Source of the DNA: DASUMP01 sp036277635
GTDB lineage: Bacteria; Actinomycetota; Acidimicrobiia; IMCC26256; PALSA-610
Direction: 5' to 3'
DNA: 15,806 nucleotides
Assembly (NCBI GenBank): GCA_036277635.1
Contig: DASUMP010000223.1
Location: 1-15,806, forward strand
Below the pieces are notes generated by a model, which saw only the letters and a program-made list of their open reading frames with translations, did no database searches and was not told where the DNA came from. The translations under genes were made by a program, and so were the position numbers. This document shows positions 7,489 to 12,418 of the stretch, piece by piece (position 1 is the first letter of the stretch; the number at the start of each line of letters is the position of its first letter).

Positions 7489-8054
7489 CGCGGTAGCTCC
7501 AGCGCGCCGCTCACGACGCGCGCCAGCACGTCGGGGTAGAGGCGACGTTCCACTTCTTTGATCCGCTCGTGCAGCGACTCGGTGGTGTCGCCGTCGACCA
7601 CGGCGACCGCTTCCTGCGCGACGATCGGACCGTCGTCGACCTCCACGGTCGCGACGTGCACGGTGCATCCCGTGACCTTGACCCCCGCGCCGAGCGCGTC
7701 GACCACCGCGTGCGCGCCGCGGAACGCGGGGAGCAGCGACGGGTGCGTGTTCAGGATGCGGCCCTGGTACGCGTCGAACACCGGCTTGTCGAGCACGGTC
7801 ATGAACCCCGCCATCGCGACCAGGTCGACCGCGTGCGCCGCCAATGCGTCGACGACGCGGTGCGTGTACGCGAGTCGATCGAACCCGGCGCCGAACGAGT
7901 CGCGCTCGACGAGCTCGGTCGCGACGCCGGCGCGCTCCGCGATCTCGAGTGCCCCGCACGGCCGGTCGGAGAGCACGACGACGACCGGCAGGGCCCGGTC
8001 CAGCATCGACTGCAGGATCGTTCCACCGCCCGATGCCAGGACTCCGACCCGCAT
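7485..8054 (-). CDS. purN: Phosphoribosylglycinamide formyltransferase 1 (GAR transformylase)
   Basis: PurN transfers a formyl group from 10-formyl-THF to GAR in purine synthesis. The product is 189 residues, the usual length. The phosphate-binding loop near the N-terminus is LASGGGTILQ, where many homologues have SGxGTNLQ, so the Asn is Ile here. The catalytic triad is present: Asn102 and His104 in ILNTHPSLLPAFRG, and Asp140 in TVEVDDGPI. The folate-site segment LVAMAGFM is also recognisable. It is the first gene of the seven-gene minus-strand run. No ribosome site stands at the normal distance from ATG 8054; a TAGGTT seven bases upstream instead suggests a leaderless transcript. It overlaps purH by four bases. 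Confidence 0.96.
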   Translation of the reverse strand: MRVGVLASGGGTILQSMLDRALPVVVVLSDRPCGALEIAERAGVATELVERDSFGAGFDRLAYTHRVVDALAAHAVDLVAMAGFMTVLDKPVFDAYQGRILNTHPSLLPAFRGAHAVVDALGAGVKVTGCTVHVATVEVDDGPIVAQEAVAVVDGDTTESLHERIKEVERRLYPDVLARVVSGALELPR

Positions 8055-8061
8055 GGTTCGG

Positions 8062-8067
8062 AACCTA
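8062..8067 (-). promoter_or_regulatory. Candidate -10 element for leaderless transcription of purN
   Basis: TAGGTT on the minus strand ends seven bases before the purN ATG. Actinobacterial leaderless genes commonly have TANNNT at this distance, so the transcript would begin at or next to the ATG. The lack of a well-placed Shine-Dalgarno sequence agrees. No clear -35 is seen, and the hexamer alone could be chance. Confidence 0.4.
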
Positions 8068-8079
8068 CTCCAGCCCCCT

Positions 8080-8098
8080 CCCGGCCGCCCCGGCCGGG
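8080..8098. repeat. GC-only inverted repeat in the purN / membrane-protein divergent gap
   Basis: CCCGGCC (8080-8086) and GGCCGGG (8092-8098) form a perfect 7-bp stem with a 5-base loop. It lies in the 106-bp gap between two divergent genes, upstream of the candidate purN -10. It could be an operator or a 5' leader hairpin of the plus-strand gene. Nothing else in the gap is recognised. Confidence 0.35.
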
Positions 8099-8148
8099 AT
8101 CCCCGTCTTCACGCGCCCGACATGTTCGACTCTTCGCGACCCGATCCC

Positions 8149-8153
8149 GGAGG
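8149..8153 (+). promoter_or_regulatory. Ribosome binding site deciding the membrane-protein start
   Basis: GGAGG, seven bases before ATG 8161. It favours 8161 over the in-frame ATG at 8122, which has no such site. Confidence 0.75.
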
Positions 8154-8160
8154 CTCCGCC

Positions 8161-9333
8161 ATGTCGATGCTGCCCGGAACTCCCAGCGGTCCGACCGCTC
8201 CCGAGCCTTCCCGCCGCTCCATCACGCCGCCGTGGGAGGGCTGGCGGGCGGCCGAGCGCGGCACGCCGTGGGGCAGCCACGCGCTCGCTGCCGCGGGCGG
8301 CGTCCTCGTCGTCGCCGGGATCGCGGTGCTCGGCATCGACCGGCTCGCCGACTCCGGCTCGGGCACGCTCGGCGCCACGCTGAGTCTGCTGCTCGTGGCC
8401 GGCGCACTCTTGGTGCTCCAGGTGGTGCCGCCGGTCTTCGCTGCCGGCGCGATCGCCGTCGTCGCGCTCGGAGTGCCCGTCGGCGCCGCGTTCGCCGTGA
8501 TCCCCGAGGTCGACGAGGCGAGCGAGCTACGCGCGTTCTTCGCGCTCGCGATCCTCGGCTGGCTCGCGTGCCTCTTCTTCTTCGGCTCGCGCGGACGTCC
8601 GGTCCTCGCCGGCCTGGTGCTGTTCGCAGTGTGGGGGTGGTTCGTGCTCGAGGTCGACGAGTGGGGCGCGAGCCCGACGGTCGCCGACCCGTTCGGCGTG
8701 ACCGTGCCGTTCGACGACGGCTCCGACGACTTCTCGTTCGACGAAGAATTCGACGACGACTTCGGCTCCGACTTCGACTCAGGGTTCGACGACGACTTCG
8801 GACCGGCGCCTGTCGAGCCCGAGGACAACGCGCTGCAGGTCGGTCTGGTGTCGGCCGGCTTCGCCGCGCTCTACCTCGTCACGCTCGCCCGCCTCGACGT
8901 CGCCCGCCGTCGCGGCCTTGCGACCGCGTTCGTGATCCCCGGCATCGCCGCGCTCGTCGTGGCGGTGACCGCGCTCGGCGGCGAGCTCGACTCGGCGCTC
9001 GGCGCGGGTGTGCTCGCCGCGATCGGCGGCGTGCTCCTGCTGTACGTCGGCACGGTCGGGCGGCGGCGGTTCACGATCTGGTTCGGCGCTGCGATGGCAA
9101 CCGTCGGCGCGCTGTTGGTCGCGGGCGACATCACGGATCCGAACGTCGATCTGTTCGGCAGCGGCGAGGGCGTCGACCTCGTCGGGTTCGGCGTGGCGGT
9201 GGCAGTGCTCGGCGCGATCGTCGTGCTGGCCAGCGAACCGCTCCGGCGTCTGCTCGGCGAACCCGAACGCGGCGACGAACCGATCGCCACTCCACCAAGT
9301 GTCACTGAACCCCCACCAGCGGTGGGTGAGTGA
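8161..9333 (+). CDS. Multi-pass membrane protein with Asp/Phe-rich acidic loop, function unknown
   Basis: This 390-residue protein is not assigned to a named family. Residues 1-36 are a Pro/Ser-rich cytosolic-looking head. About ten hydrophobic segments follow, near 41-59, 70-90, 92-112, 124-141, 147-164, 224-242, 252-272, 280-297, 303-322 and 339-356. Between segments five and six lies an acidic loop, strongest at 184-214, built almost only of Phe, Asp, Gly, Ser and Glu in FDDDFG-like units. The tail is Pro/Glu-rich. ATG 8161 is supported by a GGAGG. It is divergent from purN and convergent with sucD, between the sucCD and purNH blocks. In M. tuberculosis and Streptomyces membrane proteins also lie here, including the DUF6350/PerM type; whether this one is related is untested. 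Confidence 0.8.
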   Translation: MSMLPGTPSGPTAPEPSRRSITPPWEGWRAAERGTPWGSHALAAAGGVLVVAGIAVLGIDRLADSGSGTLGATLSLLLVAGALLVLQVVPPVFAAGAIAVVALGVPVGAAFAVIPEVDEASELRAFFALAILGWLACLFFFGSRGRPVLAGLVLFAVWGWFVLEVDEWGASPTVADPFGVTVPFDDGSDDFSFDEEFDDDFGSDFDSGFDDDFGPAPVEPEDNALQVGLVSAGFAALYLVTLARLDVARRRGLATAFVIPGIAALVVAVTALGGELDSALGAGVLAAIGGVLLLYVGTVGRRRFTIWFGAAMATVGALLVAGDITDPNVDLFGSGEGVDLVGFGVAVAVLGAIVVLASEPLRRLLGEPERGDEPIATPPSVTEPPPAVGE

Positions 9334-9336
9334 CAC
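9299..9336. terminator. Stem-loop shared by the convergent membrane-protein gene and sucD
   Basis: The outer arms GTGTCACT (9299-9306) and AGTGACAC (9329-9336) pair perfectly over 8 bp. The inner arms CCCACC (9312-9317) and GGTGGG (9321-9326) pair over 6 bp around an AGC loop, with a small internal bulge. The TGA of the membrane-protein gene (9331-9333) lies inside the right arm, and sucD ends 14 bases further on. There is no T-tract on either side, as is common for actinobacterial terminators. The symmetry suits a bidirectional terminator. Confidence 0.65.
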
Positions 9337-9349
9337 CTGCTCGATTCGG

Positions 9350-10234
9350 TCAGCGACCGGCGAGGACGTCGGCCATCATCCCGCCGATCTCGGTGGGGTT
9401 CTTGCCGACGCGACACCCGGCGGCTTCGAGCGCCTCGATCTTCGCGGCCGCGGTGCCCTTCGAGCCCGAGATGATCGCGCCCGCGTGGCCCATCTTCTTG
9501 CCCGGCGGCGCGGTCTGGCCCGCGATGTACGACACGACCGGCTTCGTCATCGACGCCTTGATGTAGTCGGCCGCTTCCTCTTCGGCGGAGCCGCCGATCT
9601 CGCCGATCATGATCACGGCTTCGGTGTCGGGGTCGGCCTGGAACGCGGTGAGGCAGTCGATGAACGACGTGCCCGGCACGGGGTCGCCGCCGATGCCGAC
9701 GCAGGTGGTCTGGCCGATGCCCTGCTGCGTGAGCTCGTGCAACGCTTGGTACGTGAGCGTGCCGGAGCGACTCACGATTCCGACGGGTCCGCCGGGCATC
9801 GCGATCTCGCCGGGCGTGATGCCGATGTTGCACTTGCCGGGTGAGATGACCCCCGGGCAGTTCGGTCCGAGCAGGCGCGTGTTCGGGAAGTCGCGCCGCA
9901 AGCGGTTGTAGAACTGCGCCTCGTCGTGCGCGGGCACCCCTTCGGTGATCACGACGATGAACTCGATGCCCGCCTCGGCGGCTTCGAGCACCGCGTCGCG
10001 CACGCCGGGCGCGGGGATGAAGATGCACGACGCGTTCGCGCCGGTGGCGTCTCGCGCGGCGGCGACGTCGGCGAAGATCGGCACACCGTCGACGTCGGTG
10101 CCCGCCTTCTTCGGGTTCGTGCCCGCGACGACCTGCGTGCCGTAGGCCCGGTTGCGCAGCCCGTGGAACCGGCCCTGGCTGCCGGTGAGGCCCTGGTAGA
10201 CGACCTTGGTGGTCTCGTCGACGAAGATGCTCAC
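9350..10234 (-). CDS. sucD: Succinate-CoA ligase (ADP/GDP-forming), alpha subunit
   Basis: SucD carries the phosphohistidine of succinyl-CoA synthetase, which makes ATP or GTP from succinyl-CoA in the TCA cycle. The product is 294 residues, the normal length. Visible are the CoA-binding Rossmann region (VVYQGLTGSQGRFH, GTNPKKAG), LGPNCPGVISPGKCNIG, the GEIGGSAEEEAA segment, and phospho-accepting His250 in KMGHAGAIISG. GTG 10234 is chosen for the GAAGGA seven bases upstream and the family-like N-terminus SIFVDETT. It lies 25 bases after sucC, so the two are co-transcribed in the usual C-then-D order. It ends at the shared hairpin. Confidence 0.97.
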   Translation of the reverse strand: MSIFVDETTKVVYQGLTGSQGRFHGLRNRAYGTQVVAGTNPKKAGTDVDGVPIFADVAAARDATGANASCIFIPAPGVRDAVLEAAEAGIEFIVVITEGVPAHDEAQFYNRLRRDFPNTRLLGPNCPGVISPGKCNIGITPGEIAMPGGPVGIVSRSGTLTYQALHELTQQGIGQTTCVGIGGDPVPGTSFIDCLTAFQADPDTEAVIMIGEIGGSAEEEAADYIKASMTKPVVSYIAGQTAPPGKKMGHAGAIISGSKGTAAAKIEALEAAGCRVGKNPTEIGGMMADVLAGR

Positions 10235-10259
10235 GGTTCGTTCCTTCGGTGCGTCGTGG

Positions 10260-11402
10260 TCAGCGGGCGGCGAGCTCGACCGCGGTGCGCGCGGCGTCGA
10301 GCATCGTGGGACGGGAGATGAGACGGTCCGACTCGTGCTCGGCGATGATCGCCCGGCCCGCTTCGGCGTTCGTGCCGTCGAGTCGGATCACGATCGGCGC
10401 GCGCACCTCGACGCGTCCGAGCGCCTCGACGATGCCGGTAGCGACCTCGTCGCAGCGGGTGATGCCGCCGAAGATGTTGACGAGGATCGCGCGCACGTTG
10501 TCGTCGGAGTTGATGACCTCGACCGCGTTCGCGAGCAGGTCGGCGCCCGCGCCGCCGCCGACGTCGAGGAAGTTCGCCGCGCTGCCGCCGACTTGGTTCA
10601 CGATGTCGAGCGTGCTCATCACGAGGCCCGCACCGTTGCCGATGATGCCGACGCTGCCGTCGAGGCCGATGTAGTTGAGGCCCTTCTCCTTCGCGAGCTG
10701 CTCGCGCTCGTCGAGCACCTGCGTCGCCGCGTACTCCTCCCACTCCGGATGGCGGAAGTCGGCGTTCTCGTCGAGCGTGACCTTGGCGTCGAGCGCGTGC
10801 ACCTTGCCCTCGGGCGTGAGGATCAACGGGTTGATCTCCACGAGGTCGGCGTCGCCGTCGACGTACGCGGTGTACAGCTGCAACAAGATGGCGACCGCGC
10901 CGTCGGTCGCCGCCGGGTTCAGCTGCGCGCGCTCGACCCACTCGCGACACGCTGCTTCGGTCAGCCCCTCGACCGGGTCGATGTGGATGCGCGCGATCGC
11001 GTCGGGGTTCTCCTCGGCGACGGTCTCGATCTCGACACCGCCCTGCGCGCTCAGCATCCCGAGGTGCTGCTTCGCGCCGCGGTCGAGCGTGAACGACGCG
11101 TAGTACTCCTCGGCGATGTCGGACGCGTGCTCGATCCAGAGCCGCTTCACCACGTGGCCGCGGATGTCGAGGCCGAGGATGTTGCCGGCGTGCGTGCGCG
11201 TCTCGGCCGCGTCGTTGGCGAGCTTGATGCCGCCCGCCTTGCCGCGCCCGCCCACGAGGACCTGCGCCTTCACCACCACCGGGTAGCCGACCCGATCCGC
11301 GGCGGCGACGGCGTCGTCGACCGTGTCGACCGGCTCACCGGCGGACACGGGGATGCCGTAGCGCGCGAACAGCTGCTTCCCCTGGTACTCGAACAGGTCC
11401 AC
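10260..11402 (-). CDS. sucC: Succinate-CoA ligase (ADP-forming), beta subunit
   Basis: SucC is the ATP-grasp, nucleotide-binding subunit that partners SucD. The product is 380 residues, within the family range. It begins MDLFEYQGKQLFARYGIP, as is standard. It shows VVKAQVLVGGRGKAGG (the ATP-grasp phosphate loop), the metal-binding region DLVEINPLI, GNGAGLVMSTLD, FLDVGGGA and the NIFGGITRCD motif contacting SucD and substrate. The start is GTG 11402 with GAGGAG five bases upstream. It lies 31 bases after the B12-binding subunit gene and 25 before sucD, forming a three-gene unit that links methylmalonyl-CoA mutase chemistry to succinyl-CoA use. Confidence 0.97.
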   Translation of the reverse strand: MDLFEYQGKQLFARYGIPVSAGEPVDTVDDAVAAADRVGYPVVVKAQVLVGGRGKAGGIKLANDAAETRTHAGNILGLDIRGHVVKRLWIEHASDIAEEYYASFTLDRGAKQHLGMLSAQGGVEIETVAEENPDAIARIHIDPVEGLTEAACREWVERAQLNPAATDGAVAILLQLYTAYVDGDADLVEINPLILTPEGKVHALDAKVTLDENADFRHPEWEEYAATQVLDEREQLAKEKGLNYIGLDGSVGIIGNGAGLVMSTLDIVNQVGGSAANFLDVGGGAGADLLANAVEVINSDDNVRAILVNIFGGITRCDEVATGIVEALGRVEVRAPIVIRLDGTNAEAGRAIIAEHESDRLISRPTMLDAARTAVELAAR

Positions 11403-11433
11403 GAACGCTCCTCGTGACGATTCGGTCGGTCGG

Positions 11434-11850
11434 CTACGACGCCGCGGCGCGCTCGCGGTCGTCGAGCGCGCCCTCCAGCCAGCCGGTGATTGTGTCGAGC
11501 GGGGCGCCGGGCGTGAAGATCTCCGCCACGCCCGCGCGCTTCAGCTCGTCGATGTCGGGACCGGGGATGATGCCGCCCGCGAACACGATGACGTCGTCGA
11601 GGCCGCGCTCGCGCACCCGCTCCACGACCTTCGGGATCAGCGTCATGTGCGCACCCGACAGCAACGACAGCCCGATCGCGTCGGCGTCTTCTTGGAGCAC
11701 CGCTTCCGCGACCTGTTCGGGGGTCTGGAAGAGCCCGGTGTAGACGACCTCGAACCCCGCGTCGCGCAGTGCTCGGGCGATCACCTTCGCTCCTCGATCG
11801 TGACCGTCGAGACCGGGTTTGGCGATGACGACGCGGTAGCGTCGCAGCAT
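11434..11850 (-). CDS. Cobalamin-binding (small/C-terminal) subunit of a methylmalonyl-CoA mutase-type enzyme
   Basis: This 138-residue free-standing B12-binding domain has the base-off/His-on motif DGHDRG (Asp15, His17, Gly20), the second motif LSLLSGAH (Ser62, Leu64) and the third motif FAGGIIPGPD (Gly92, Gly93). These are the three signatures of the C-terminal domain of methylmalonyl-CoA mutase and related acyl-CoA mutases. It must pair with a separate catalytic subunit, which is not in this window. If that is a methylmalonyl-CoA mutase, the product succinyl-CoA feeds SucCD, encoded just downstream. Related small subunits also serve isobutyryl- or 2-hydroxyisobutyryl-CoA mutases, so the substrate is not proven. 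ATG 11850 is supported by a GGAGG six bases upstream; the open frame continues upstream but without family resemblance. Confidence 0.93.
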   Translation of the reverse strand: MLRRYRVVIAKPGLDGHDRGAKVIARALRDAGFEVVYTGLFQTPEQVAEAVLQEDADAIGLSLLSGAHMTLIPKVVERVRERGLDDVIVFAGGIIPGPDIDELKRAGVAEIFTPGAPLDTITGWLEGALDDRERAAAS

Positions 11851-11856
11851 CCCCTT

Positions 11857-11861
11857 CCTCC
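11857..11861 (-). promoter_or_regulatory. Ribosome binding site of the B12-subunit gene
   Basis: GGAGG on the minus strand, six bases before ATG 11850. It decides this start over the longer open frame. Confidence 0.75.
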
Positions 11862-11949
11862 CCGCCGTCGGCTCCGGGCCGGCAGCGGGCGACACCCTAG
11901 CCAGCGGCCGCGAACGTCGGCCAACGGCGCGCCGGAGGGGACCACACCC

Positions 11950-12411
11950 ATGAGGACCGCCCGGCAACGCAAGTCCGACGCCAAGCTGATCGCCGCGACC
12001 GCGGCCCTGATCGTCGTGCTCGGCAGCGTGATCGCCGCCGGCATCTACGTCGCGACCACGAGCGGCGACGCCGACGCGTGCGGCATCTACAACGCCGGCT
12101 TCGCCAGCGCGCTGGCCGAGGAGCACGAAGATGCGCCGTCGCCGCCGCTGTCGGGGGGCGGGAGCTGCAGCTTCATCCTCGCGGTCGACGGCGGCACGCT
12201 CGTGGCGGTGAAGCCCACGATGACCGTCGACGGCGAGGAGTGCGGCCTCGTGTGGCGCGACAACGACGACGCGTTCCGCTGCGGCGACGCGATGGTCACC
12301 CTCGACGAGGTCGACCGCTACCCCACGTCGATCCTGACCGCCGGCGAGTTCGAAGGCGACTTCATCATCGACCTGCGCGACGACCCGGACACCCCGCTGC
12401 CGACCGGCTGA
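11950..12411 (+). CDS. Small membrane-anchored protein with four-cysteine extracytoplasmic domain, unknown function
   Basis: This 153-residue protein has a basic head (RTARQRKSDAK), one hydrophobic segment at about 12-34 and an exported acidic domain, consistent with an N-in, C-out membrane anchor. There is no lipobox. The outer domain has exactly four cysteines (44, 73, 98, 111), enough for two disulfides, and a predicted beta-rich body (GGTLVAVKPTMTVDG, CGLVWRDNDDAFRCGDAMVTL). I do not recognise the family. ATG 11950 has GGAGG 11 bases upstream, a little far. It is divergent from the B12-subunit gene across 99 bases, in which I see no clear promoter, and convergent with the helicase gene with only seven bases between stops. 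Confidence 0.7.
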   Translation: MRTARQRKSDAKLIAATAALIVVLGSVIAAGIYVATTSGDADACGIYNAGFASALAEEHEDAPSPPLSGGGSCSFILAVDGGTLVAVKPTMTVDGEECGLVWRDNDDAFRCGDAMVTLDEVDRYPTSILTAGEFEGDFIIDLRDDPDTPLPTG

Positions 12412-12418
12412 GCGGCGT

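Noticed and set aside
5665..7539. Plus-strand open frame of 624 codons opposite folD and purH
   Set aside because: It spans two unrelated conserved genes and their junction on the other strand and has only shadow-like composition.
7558..8160. N-terminal extension of the membrane-protein frame across purN
   Set aside because: This part is antisense to purN. The GGAGG before ATG 8161 and the change to membrane-like sequence mark the real start.
11851..12126. N-terminal extension of the B12-binding subunit
   Set aside because: It is antisense to the anchored-protein gene and upstream of a strong ribosome site; the conserved domain starts right at ATG 11850.
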